A stretch of 64,000 nucleotides of DNA, taken from assembly GCA_030407315.1 (NCBI GenBank), contig JALQPE010002008.1, positions 62,001 to 126,000 of the forward strand. Direction: 5' to 3'. The notes beneath the pieces are model-generated. The model saw only the letters and a program-made list of their open reading frames with translations, searched no databases and had not been told where the DNA came from. The position numbers and the translations under genes are program-made. Positions 8,303 to 16,885 of this stretch are shown here, piece by piece; positions within the stretch are counted from its first letter, which is position 1, and each line of letters opens with the position of its first letter. The stretch comes from Asparagopsis taxiformis. Lineage: Eukaryota > Rhodophyta > Florideophyceae > Bonnemaisoniales > Bonnemaisoniaceae.

Positions 8303-10711
8303 ATGCGTGGCTCATTGCTTATTCTAGTTGTGATCCTATTGTTATCTGCATTTGCAGTGGGCGAAAGCTCAGTTTCCGTCGATGCCGTCCAGCATGATCG
8401 CGTCACACTTGAAGATGGTGACTCAGATGTCGTGGAGAATTCTGGTGAAAAATTCCAATTCCAGGCGGAGGTATCAAGGCTCATGGATATCATCATTAAT
8501 TCGCTTTATTCCAACAAAGACGTTTTCCTTCGAGAGCTAATATCCAATGCGTCGGATGCGCTGGATAAAATTCGCTTCCTTGCCCTATCCGATCCTCAAC
8601 TACTCGGTGACGGCGATCAAGCCAAATTGGAAATTCGAATTCGCGCGAATAAGGATGCTGAAACATTGGAGATCTTTGATACAGGTATTGGTATGACTCG
8701 AGATGATCTCATCAAGAATCTTGGTACTATTGCGAAGAGTGGTACTAATGCATTCTTGAAGAAGGCTGCTGAAAATGCCAAAGATACTTCCAATCTTATC
8801 GGCCAATTCGGCGTAGGCTTTTACTCCGCATATCTCGTTGCTGATCGAGTCACCGTCACATCAAAGCACAATGACGACAAGCAATATGTTTGGGAATCTG
8901 GTGCCGAACGTACATTCACTATTTTCGAAGACAATGCTGGTGGAGATCTCGGTCGTGGTACAAAGCTCACTCTTCACATGAAAGAGGATGGTCATGAATA
9001 TCTAGAAGAATCCAAATTGAAGGATCTCGTGAAGAAGTACTCTCAGTTCATTAACTTCCCCATATATTTGGAAATTACTGAACAAGTCGAAGTTGAAGCT
9101 AAAGAGGATGACACTTCTGACGATGATTCCGAAGATGATAAGGAGGAGGACGGGGAATCAGTTTCCGATGATGACGATGATATTAAAGTGGAAGACGGGG
9201 ATGCAAAAGACGCTCGAGACAGTCCGAAAACTACTACAGAGTCAAGGAAGAGTTGGACATTGATCAATGAGAATAAGCCGATTTGGACTCGTGATCCGTC
9301 CGAAATTTCTGATGAGGAGTATGCAGAATTTTATAACGGCATAGCAAAGCTTCCCGGGAAAGCTCTAGCTCATTCTCACTTCAAGGGAGAGGGTGACGTT
9401 GAATTTAAAAGTATCATTTATATTCCTGACAAACCACCTGTCGGGTTGTACGGCGGTAACACAGACGAAGAAAAAGACGCAATTCGCTTGTATGTGCGCA
9501 GGGTGCTGGTGACTGATAAGTTTGAATATGGCCTACTCCCACGCTACTTGGCCTTCCTTGTTGGGATAGTGGATAGTGATGATATTCCCATCAATGTTTC
9601 CCGTGAGATGCTGCAACAAAGTAGAACACTGGACATTATCAAGCGAAAGTTGGTCAGAAAGGCCCTTGACACCATTCGATCTCTTATGAAAGAAGATGCA
9701 GACGAAGATGGTTCGAGTGATTCAGATGAAGATGGCGAGGATGGCAAAAAGACAAGCAAGTATCTCAAGTTCTGGACGACATATGGGAAAAGCATCAAAC
9801 TAGGAGTTATTGAAGATGCATCCAACCGTGCAAGACTCGCTAAACTATTGCGATTCCGCACATCTAAGACAGATACAAGTGATCCTACTGCGTGGGCTTC
9901 CCTAGATGATTACATGGAGCGAATGAAGGAAGACCAAGATCAGATATATTATCACTCAGGAGCTGACCTTGACACAGTCAAAGAAAGTCCATTCCTGGAA
10001 AAGTTATTGAAGAAAGGGTATGAAGTCTTGTACCTCACAGAACCGATTGATGAGCATATGATCATGCAGTTACCGGACTATGAGGGGACGAAATTCATGT
10101 CCATTTCAAAGGACAACTTCAAGTTCGGGGATAAAGACCAAGAAGAGGAAAAGGAAAAGAACAAGTCTCTCAAGAAGAAGTTCAAGCCATTGACCAAGTT
10201 CTTAAAAGAAAATCTTGGAGACAAAGTTTCAAAAGTGAAGCTCTCAACTCGCCTGAGTGAAACTGTCTGTGTATTATCCACAGACCAATACGGGTATTCT
10301 GCACGAATGGAAATTATTATGAAGGCTCAGGCGTTCGCTGATCCTGACTCTATGGCGTACATGACTCCAAAAGCAAAAATAATGGAACTCAATCCTCATC
10401 ACCCTATGGTGAAGGAGATGCTGAGCCTTGTCGAAGAAGGGGGCCAAGATGAACGAGTGGCTGACCTCGGACACCTCGTGTATGACACAGCTCTTATTTC
10501 TTCTGGCTACTTGATGAATGACAATGCAGATTACGCCAAGAGAATGTACAAGATGCTTTCTCAAAGTGTCGGAATTGATCCGAACGCTAAAGTGGATGAG
10601 GAGATACCGGTTTCTGATGAAGTTGAAGGTGGAAACGAAGAAAGTGATACTGTCGAGGGCGATAAGGAGGTTATCTCCGGAGATACACCTGATGATCATG
10701 ACGAATTATAA
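8303..10711 (+). CDS. Endoplasmin/GRP94, ER-resident HSP90
   Basis: 802 residues with no intron. ER-lumen HSP90 chaperone that folds secretory and membrane clients in an ATP-dependent cycle. The chosen ATG (CCGCCATGC context) is followed directly by a signal peptide (MRGSLLILVVILLLSAFAVG). The N-terminal ATPase domain shows ELISNASDALDKIR, the DTGIGM nucleotide-binding motif and GQFGVGFYSAYLVA. A long Asp/Glu-rich charged linker (about residues 265-310) precedes the middle domain. The protein ends in HDEL, the ER retrieval signal, instead of the MEEVD of cytosolic HSP90. The HDEL ending and signal peptide together make the GRP94 assignment firm. The neighbour downstream is convergent. Confidence 0.97.
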   Translation: MRGSLLILVVILLLSAFAVGESSVSVDAVQHDRVTLEDGDSDVVENSGEKFQFQAEVSRLMDIIINSLYSNKDVFLRELISNASDALDKIRFLALSDPQLLGDGDQAKLEIRIRANKDAETLEIFDTGIGMTRDDLIKNLGTIAKSGTNAFLKKAAENAKDTSNLIGQFGVGFYSAYLVADRVTVTSKHNDDKQYVWESGAERTFTIFEDNAGGDLGRGTKLTLHMKEDGHEYLEESKLKDLVKKYSQFINFPIYLEITEQVEVEAKEDDTSDDDSEDDKEEDGESVSDDDDDIKVEDGDAKDARDSPKTTTESRKSWTLINENKPIWTRDPSEISDEEYAEFYNGIAKLPGKALAHSHFKGEGDVEFKSIIYIPDKPPVGLYGGNTDEEKDAIRLYVRRVLVTDKFEYGLLPRYLAFLVGIVDSDDIPINVSREMLQQSRTLDIIKRKLVRKALDTIRSLMKEDADEDGSSDSDEDGEDGKKTSKYLKFWTTYGKSIKLGVIEDASNRARLAKLLRFRTSKTDTSDPTAWASLDDYMERMKEDQDQIYYHSGADLDTVKESPFLEKLLKKGYEVLYLTEPIDEHMIMQLPDYEGTKFMSISKDNFKFGDKDQEEEKEKNKSLKKKFKPLTKFLKENLGDKVSKVKLSTRLSETVCVLSTDQYGYSARMEIIMKAQAFADPDSMAYMTPKAKIMELNPHHPMVKEMLSLVEEGGQDERVADLGHLVYDTALISSGYLMNDNADYAKRMYKMLSQSVGIDPNAKVDEEIPVSDEVEGGNEESDTVEGDKEVISGDTPDDHDEL

Positions 10712-10945
10712 CACTCCTGACTAGAGCTTGATTGCCACCTCTCTAGTAACTACAAGATTTCCATAGGATGGTGGAAAGGTGAATACAAAACTGCGTGAAT
10801 GCGTGCGTCCAGTAATCTAGACAAGCTTCACAGTTTATATTGAACATAAAACCATCAGCACGATCTACTCGAGCTGAACCGTCGACTGCGAAAGTCCCCT
10901 ATTGTATCGATAATTTCAATTTCCAGGTCATGGTACAAATGGTCA

Positions 10946-12598
10946 TCATCCTACCTCACGCTGACGTAGTAGGCCTAGATCCATTACGATCTCACGTGCG
11001 ATTGAAAAAATCTCTGGTGCAGTCCATGAATATGTTTCGCCGGAAGAGAGTCTTGTCCCGAAATAATCACTAATTGCATCAAGTGCCTCGGGATTAAGTT
11101 CACGCCTGGCACAAAATGACTGCACAATATCAGCCTGGGCTGTCCGATCTGGTGGTTGAAGAGCAATATGAAACTCAAAACGCCCCGGTCTCAGCAATGC
11201 AGGATCGATAAGTTGCAAAGATCTCGTTGTACCAATCAGAAAAATAGGGCGTTCCGCACTGAAAGACTTTAGACCATCTAGCTCTACTAGAAAAGTACTC
11301 AAAAGTCTGTTGAAAGTCTGAGTGGAAGCATCTCGTCCACTGCCGTCAACGGTTTCGTTGTCATTTCGGTATGGTGCAAGTGTGTCAATGTTGTCCATTA
11401 CAACAATTGCAGGTGCTATTGAACGGGCGGTTGATAAAAGAGATGCTAGATTACGTTCAGCCTCTCCAATGACACTACTGACAATTGAGGTGCTGTCCAT
11501 AAAGATGAAGTTGACGGAATTTAAAGCGACCATCGAACGGGACAGTTTTGCTAGAGCTGATTTTCCGCATGCGGTAGGCCCATGGATCATTATACCCTTG
11601 AAGGCTCCAAGTTGACGGATTGCATGCACTGTTTCAGTGACTTGTGTGTTAGTAGAATTGAATTCCTGCATGAAGACTGCCGATAGACATTCGCGCATTT
11701 GTTGAATGGCTGTATCAAGACCGAAAAGTTGCAGGTCGGTGTGTGGGGAGTTGTTGAGCAAATAGTTGGAGGCGGTCGCAGATGCACTCAATAAGCTTGG
11801 GGTGACAGATTGCAAAGAAGAGGCGAAAACTTGTTGAATTGTTTTCAGATTGACAGCATGTGGGAAAGGATTCTGGAACAAAATGTCCTCGATACAAGAA
11901 AATAAGCTTGATGTGTCGGAGGAAAGGAAGCCTGGAGTCGCTCGAGCCATTATGGCAGCTTGTGAATGAAGCGCATCCTCAGGAGTATCGGCGGGTAAGA
12001 TTTTGGCAAGCCAGTTATGGAACAATAGTCGGCGTTGTTGAAATGACAAAGCATTGAGAGGCAGGAGATGTGAGATTCGACCTGGTCGAATGAGAGATGA
12101 ATGAACAGCTGATGGAGTTGTACTTGTTGCAATAAAAACCATTTGACACCCCTTCTCCTCATGCAGAGCTGCTAACGAATCATTGAGTGCTGCAATGATG
12201 CGCATATCTATAGGCGATTTGATGTCTGCCGGTGCCCATATTTCAAGGTGATCAATTATGATTGCCACAGGGGTTTGAGATTGGTCGTTCACCGATGCAA
12301 CGTTTCGCCGGAAAGAATAGTCGAGAGTCTTCTCAATGGTACCTGCCTCATCTGTTGAAAGGTCTCGCGCAGTTAATGATCTAATAGTGTAGTTGTTCGC
12401 CTGCGTGCATTTGTTGATTAAATGAGATTTACCGCAACCGGACGGCCCATGAAGAAGAATAGCCTGGAACTTGTGATCTTGAGCGGCGGTCTGTAAAAGG
12501 CTTTCTAGGGACTGATGCGTGTCCATCAGAGTGCGGGAGAGAAGGAAGAGCGGTGAGCTTGATGCAATCGTGTTAGATCCATCGCATGAGAAAAGCAT
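10946..12598 (-). CDS. Tandem AAA+ ATPase, AFG2/SPATA5-like, with altered Walker B motifs
   Basis: 550 residues with two AAA+ modules. D1 has the P-loop GPSGCGKS (about residue 50) and D2 has GPTACGKS (about residue 345). D2 also has a clear second region of homology ending in IDPALLRPGRFEF, and D1 has SSLIRPGR. The layout resembles the CDC48/AFG2/SPATA5L1 group, but there is no N-terminal substrate-binding domain, and PEX1 or PEX6 relatives cannot be excluded. Odd point: the Walker B hydrolytic glutamate is replaced in both modules (IIIDH in D1, VVMDN in D2), which predicts ATP binding with weak or no hydrolysis. Translation could also begin at Met25 (MDTHQS). Divergent from the RETICULATA-related gene, 181 bp away. 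Confidence 0.8.
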   Translation of the reverse strand: MLFSCDGSNTIASSSPLFLLSRTLMDTHQSLESLLQTAAQDHKFQAILLHGPSGCGKSHLINKCTQANNYTIRSLTARDLSTDEAGTIEKTLDYSFRRNVASVNDQSQTPVAIIIDHLEIWAPADIKSPIDMRIIAALNDSLAALHEEKGCQMVFIATSTTPSAVHSSLIRPGRISHLLPLNALSFQQRRLLFHNWLAKILPADTPEDALHSQAAIMARATPGFLSSDTSSLFSCIEDILFQNPFPHAVNLKTIQQVFASSLQSVTPSLLSASATASNYLLNNSPHTDLQLFGLDTAIQQMRECLSAVFMQEFNSTNTQVTETVHAIRQLGAFKGIMIHGPTACGKSALAKLSRSMVALNSVNFIFMDSTSIVSSVIGEAERNLASLLSTARSIAPAIVVMDNIDTLAPYRNDNETVDGSGRDASTQTFNRLLSTFLVELDGLKSFSAERPIFLIGTTRSLQLIDPALLRPGRFEFHIALQPPDRTAQADIVQSFCARRELNPEALDAISDYFGTRLSSGETYSWTAPEIFSIAREIVMDLGLLRQREVG

Positions 12599-12779
12599 CT
12601 TATTTTAATCTGAAAAACAACCAATTCTAAGCAAAACTGCACAGGTCTCGTCTGAATCTTGCACTCGCTTTGCGATCCGCGGTGGAGAAAGATGCTTCCA
12701 TTTACTCTCCAGAACCCGAGCATCTAGAATTGAGCTCGTTGACGTTCTCTGCCAGTAGCACTCAACCATCTCATCGACA

Positions 12780-13937
12780 ATGACTCAAACGGCTTTCATC
12801 GTCCATTCTCCCGTGCTGCGCACCTACAAGAGCAACGCCCCCAATCGTTGTGCAAACGCTTTTAATACGCCGCGTCCATTTTTTCCAAACCGATGCCTTC
12901 CATCTGCGATAGTGCACGACGATGGGTACGCTCCTTGCAGTGGTGATTTCATCAGCAATAGTGCCACTGATTCCGAACTATTATCCTACCCAACGTATTC
13001 GGTTCCGATTCGTTCGATTGCAGAAGAGGATGCCACTGTTGGCGGGACCGGTGACATGGGCGGTAGTGCAGGAGGGGGAGGGGGTGGATTTGGTGATTCG
13101 GGATCGGCAGATGATGACTCCCTTCCTGATGATGTGCGAGATGCAATTGCAAGTGGTGTACTCTCGGCAGAATCCTTGAAGCGATATTATCAAGCATTGC
13201 AGAATCCCATCACCAAACTATTTATGACTATACCTGCATTTAGAAGTAGGTTCCTGGCAGACTCGGCATTTGTGTTCAAACTGCTCGTTCAGGAACTGGT
13301 TGGAAATGGAACGGCACTCGCTTCAGAAATCGCCGTTCGAGGGAAAGACATTGTACATGAATTGGAATACGTCGCTTCAGACCTTATAGTTGGAACAGTA
13401 GTTGAAGCTGCATTTGTCTGGTTGTTGGCGCCCACACTTGCAGTATCTTCCAGTTCTACCTCGTCTGCAATTTCGAAATACCTCGCTTCACTGCCTTCCA
13501 ATTTCTTCCAGCCTTCAACAGCGCTTCAGACCTTTTCGCCGTCGCAACGAATCGCTTCCTTCTTCTATGCCGGTGCGCAATATGCACTCATTGGATTTGT
13601 AGCTGGCATAATCGGAACTGCCATCACATACGGCATTATTGAAACTCGCAAACAGCTCGATAGAAAGTACAAGCCCGAGCGACCACTACCTGCCGTATTG
13701 CCAAACTCGGCTGCATGGGGCGCTTTCATGGCCCTTTCCAGTAATACTCGTTTTCAGATTGTTGAGGGAATGGAACTTGGCATCGCACGTCTATTCGCTG
13801 GCAAGGCAGACTCATTGGTTAATGCTAGTATCATTGCGTTACGCTTTGGCAACAACTATTGGGGCGGCGTGCAATTTGTCAAGTTCTTCCGCTTTCTTGG
13901 ATTACATGCAACCGGCGAAAATGAAACTGCCCACTAG
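12780..13937 (+). CDS. RETICULATA-related plastid envelope protein (DUF3411)
   Basis: 385 residues. The first 100 residues are Ser/Thr/Arg-rich with few acidic residues and look like a plastid transit peptide, followed by a glycine-rich spacer. The DUF3411 core spans about residues 120-375: a segment reading FRSRFLADSAFVFKLLVQEL, then the RGKDIVHELEYVASDLIVG block, then several hydrophobic stretches that suggest membrane spans. Plant members (RETICULATA, LCD1) sit in the chloroplast envelope and affect leaf mesophyll development and amino-acid balance; the molecular activity is unknown. Presence of this family supports a plastid-bearing host. The ATG at 12780 is the first in frame. Confidence 0.85.
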   Translation: MTQTAFIVHSPVLRTYKSNAPNRCANAFNTPRPFFPNRCLPSAIVHDDGYAPCSGDFISNSATDSELLSYPTYSVPIRSIAEEDATVGGTGDMGGSAGGGGGGFGDSGSADDDSLPDDVRDAIASGVLSAESLKRYYQALQNPITKLFMTIPAFRSRFLADSAFVFKLLVQELVGNGTALASEIAVRGKDIVHELEYVASDLIVGTVVEAAFVWLLAPTLAVSSSSTSSAISKYLASLPSNFFQPSTALQTFSPSQRIASFFYAGAQYALIGFVAGIIGTAITYGIIETRKQLDRKYKPERPLPAVLPNSAAWGAFMALSSNTRFQIVEGMELGIARLFAGKADSLVNASIIALRFGNNYWGGVQFVKFFRFLGLHATGENETAH

Positions 13938-13989
13938 CATGTTGATCAAATGCTAGTTCCACCGGTTGATAAACACGACAGAGCAACTT

Positions 13990-15306
13990 CTACTTGAAGA
14001 TATTCACATCTACTGGTTGATCAACGTATCCTACATGGATACCACCTGCTAAGACGACGAGATAGAATGCAATACCGCACAAAGCAAACACACCTACAAA
14101 TGTGATGCTGGGGTTCAACCACCACGGCGGCCGTTCTCCCGTCTGACTAGCAAACGGTGAGATAATATAAAACCGATCCAACAAGCTCATCCCCTTCTTC
14201 CTCTCTTCTTGCGTCTCTAAAAGTGTGTTGTATTCTTTTGCAATATCCTGTGGCGTTCGTGCTACGTCAGGATTAAAGTCTGCCATTTTCTTGATCTCGT
14301 TTTTCTCCCCACCCGTGAACTCCAGCAATTCAATCTCAAATGTAAGAGTCGCTGAACCAGGAATAACAGGCGGCATACCTCGTCGACCATACGCATATTC
14401 CGGTGAAATTATAAACTCGGCCACTTCTCCAGCACGCATTGTTGCGACACCAGCCTCCCAACCCTTGATAACCTTCCCGGCGCCAAGTTTGAATGAGAAA
14501 CTATCTTCACGATTTCTGCTGGAATCAAACGTGGTGCCGTCTGCGAGTTTCCCCGTATATTCGACAACAACTGTTGCGCCCTTATCTGCCACATCACCGG
14601 TTCCAGGCGTGATCAATGTCTTCTTGACGCCGCTATCTCCCGTCACATCAAATACCTTTCCCACGTTGGCCATGTCCTGCTCAGCCTGTGCCTGTTGTTC
14701 AAGTTGCTCAGTCTGATCTGCGTCGCGCTTGAAAGGATCCATAACGTCTGCAATTCCAAAGCGAATATCAGCCTCCTCAAATTGGGCTAAATCATCATCT
14801 ACGTCGTCCACAACTCCTTCAGCAATAAAGTCAGACGCTGTTTTCTTAGGAATTGCAGGTAGCGGACGGTTCTTTTTCTGCCCAAGTGCGCGAACGGCAC
14901 GCCGTGTAGAACTTTCTTGCTCGTCTGCAGCTGTCTCTTGAGGTTTCGGATCCGCGCTGCTCTCATCGGCTGATTGAATAGGCTTAGATTTGGCTGCTGA
15001 ACCTTCCTTGGGTTTCCCTTGAGATTTTGGTGCTGGTTTCTTTTTTCCAATTGAACCGAATGATGTCGGTTTGGCTGGTGCACCAGGTCCGGCAGCCATT
15101 CCTGAAAACGAGGATGACCCGCCAGAAGACGTTCTTTGTGGCTTTGGGCGAAGCACGTTGGATTCATTTGGTTCAGATTTAGGACCGGGTGTTGCTTTGG
15201 CACACAGGATATTTCGACGAAGATTGCATCGCGATTCCAGAGGGTGAGAACGAGAAGAGAGCGGTTTTGTGCCAAAGAATGTTGATGTGGGCACAAAGGC
15301 TTCCAT
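13990..15306 (-). CDS. Plastid-targeted, membrane-anchored FKBP-type peptidyl-prolyl isomerase
   Basis: 438 residues. The first 40 residues (Ser/Arg-rich, ending near LCAKATPG) look like a plastid transit peptide. A long Lys/Pro/Ser-rich disordered region covers about residues 45-200. The FKBP domain follows at about 225-330, with VVVEYTGKLADGTTFDSS, the GAGKVIKGWEAGVATMRAGE core and PEYAYGRRGMPPVIPGSATLTFEIELLEF. A single transmembrane segment near residues 395-417 precedes a short tail. FKBPs catalyse proline cis-trans isomerisation; plastid forms assist assembly of thylakoid complexes. A C-terminal anchor on an FKBP is less common and suggests a membrane-bound chaperone. Divergent from the alpha/beta hydrolase, with 320 bp between. 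Confidence 0.9.
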   Translation of the reverse strand: MEAFVPTSTFFGTKPLSSRSHPLESRCNLRRNILCAKATPGPKSEPNESNVLRPKPQRTSSGGSSSFSGMAAGPGAPAKPTSFGSIGKKKPAPKSQGKPKEGSAAKSKPIQSADESSADPKPQETAADEQESSTRRAVRALGQKKNRPLPAIPKKTASDFIAEGVVDDVDDDLAQFEEADIRFGIADVMDPFKRDADQTEQLEQQAQAEQDMANVGKVFDVTGDSGVKKTLITPGTGDVADKGATVVVEYTGKLADGTTFDSSRNREDSFSFKLGAGKVIKGWEAGVATMRAGEVAEFIISPEYAYGRRGMPPVIPGSATLTFEIELLEFTGGEKNEIKKMADFNPDVARTPQDIAKEYNTLLETQEERKKGMSLLDRFYIISPFASQTGERPPWWLNPSITFVGVFALCGIAFYLVVLAGGIHVGYVDQPVDVNIFK

Positions 15307-15626
15307 CGTAATTGTCTGTGCAGAGATTGTTCAGGAAGTGTCTCTCAAACCGTTTCAATACGTTCAGTTGAACAAAGGATGAAGGAGTTGTGAGGGGAGA
15401 TCTCAACGAACGCCCAACGGAATACTCTTCCAATCTCGGTCGGTTTTGATAAAATCCTATTTTTTTCTGACATCACCAACGATCTCCGCTTCACATAAAA
15501 CATTATCGATCTGAGTAATATCCGGCTAACGAGTCTAGTCACCGTTGGCGTACTTGCTGTTCGCGCTTCTTCCTACTTGTGTTTCTATCATGAACTGACC
15601 CATTCTCAACAACTTTCGCTCTCACC
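15307..15626. promoter_or_regulatory. Shared upstream region, FKBP and hydrolase
   Basis: 320 bp between two divergent starts, both coding for proteins with likely plastid leaders. It should contain both promoters. No TATA box or factor site stands out; there is a T-rich tract near 15460. Confidence 0.5.
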
Positions 15627-16751
15627 ATGTCGACGAATGCCTACAAGTTTGGGAATGCTTTTGTCAATCCGAATAGTTTTAAAGTGCGTTCACAGCAATA
15701 TCCGCGTGGGTCGCAATCACAAGCGCGCAACAAGCGTACGTTTTTCAACTGGTGCAATACTCGGCGTATTGCTAATTGTACCCTTCCAAACGTAGAGAAG
15801 GAGAATGGCAGTGCATTGCCACAGTCTTTTGCGCCATGTATCCCGGAGGGAGTGAACAAAATCCGAGAGGACATCGCCATTGAAATGTTTCGACGTTTAC
15901 AATACTCCCGACTTGAAACCAACCTTGTCCAGCCGAACATTGAAACAGCACACTGCATATCTCCCGCATCGAAGGCAACTCAGCCACCGCTGCTCTTTCT
16001 ACACGGATTTGACTCGAGCATTCTAGAATTCCGTTTCCTCCTACCATTCATGGACGAACAACCGGATATAGATGCACACTTTATTGATATTCTCGGTTGG
16101 GGGTTTACAGAAAAGCCAATTTGTCCAGGCTTCGATTACGGTCCCAGCGCAAAGCGGGAACATATACGCGCATACCATGATAGCTTCATGGGATCGCAAG
16201 CTATGGTGCTTGTCGGGGCATCTATTGGTGGCGCTGCAGCGATTGATTTCGTACTCAACTACCCTGAAAGAGTAGAAGCGCTTGTCCTAATCGATGCACA
16301 GGCCTTTGTCGACAAACAGCAATCTAAACTATTGCAAACTTTCCCGTTTGTTGCGTCATGGGGAGCCGAATTGCTCCGTTCCGACTGGTTGCGACGCAAG
16401 GCAATTGACCTATCGTATCAATCTGATGTATTCAAGAGCAATGAGACATTGGCGATTACAGGCCTTCACTGCAGAACGCCAGGTTGGAAGGAAGCCACTG
16501 TCAATTTTGTCTTGAATGAAGGCTATTGCATCAAGGATCGAGTACAGGATGTTGCTTGTCCGACACTAGTTATTTGGGGCGACAACGACCGAATCGTCCC
16601 GATTGGAAATGCACAAAAGTTTGTGGATACCATTGGAAATTGTCGACTTGAGTTTGTGAAGGATTGCGGTCACTCGCCGCATATCGAAAAGCCTTCCATA
16701 GTGGTAGACAAGATTATGGAGTTTGTAACTGGTCTGTCAGGCGAAAATTGA
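15627..16751 (+). CDS. Alpha/beta-hydrolase fold protein, probably organellar
   Basis: 374 residues. The ATG at 15627 lies in a CACCATG context. About 100 N-terminal residues are basic and low in acidic residues at first, so they may hold a targeting peptide. The hydrolase core starts with the oxyanion-hole strand LLFLHGFDSS, has the nucleophile elbow GASIGG (Ser), an acid in the WGDNDRIVP segment and the catalytic His in CGHSPH. Overall it resembles plant and cyanobacterial plastid hydrolases of the C-C hydrolase or epoxide-hydrolase-like group. The substrate cannot be told from sequence. The catalytic triad is complete. Confidence 0.85.
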   Translation: MSTNAYKFGNAFVNPNSFKVRSQQYPRGSQSQARNKRTFFNWCNTRRIANCTLPNVEKENGSALPQSFAPCIPEGVNKIREDIAIEMFRRLQYSRLETNLVQPNIETAHCISPASKATQPPLLFLHGFDSSILEFRFLLPFMDEQPDIDAHFIDILGWGFTEKPICPGFDYGPSAKREHIRAYHDSFMGSQAMVLVGASIGGAAAIDFVLNYPERVEALVLIDAQAFVDKQQSKLLQTFPFVASWGAELLRSDWLRRKAIDLSYQSDVFKSNETLAITGLHCRTPGWKEATVNFVLNEGYCIKDRVQDVACPTLVIWGDNDRIVPIGNAQKFVDTIGNCRLEFVKDCGHSPHIEKPSIVVDKIMEFVTGLSGEN

Positions 16752-16885
16752 CGACCTAGTAGTGAAGTAGGGCAATCATGTACTCGCGATTGGTTGCTGC
16801 GTATCATTAGAAAATAGCTCAAGCAATGGTATGGCAACAGAGAGGGAAGTGTGTAAAATAAACTGGAGCCAAACAAGCCGGCCGT

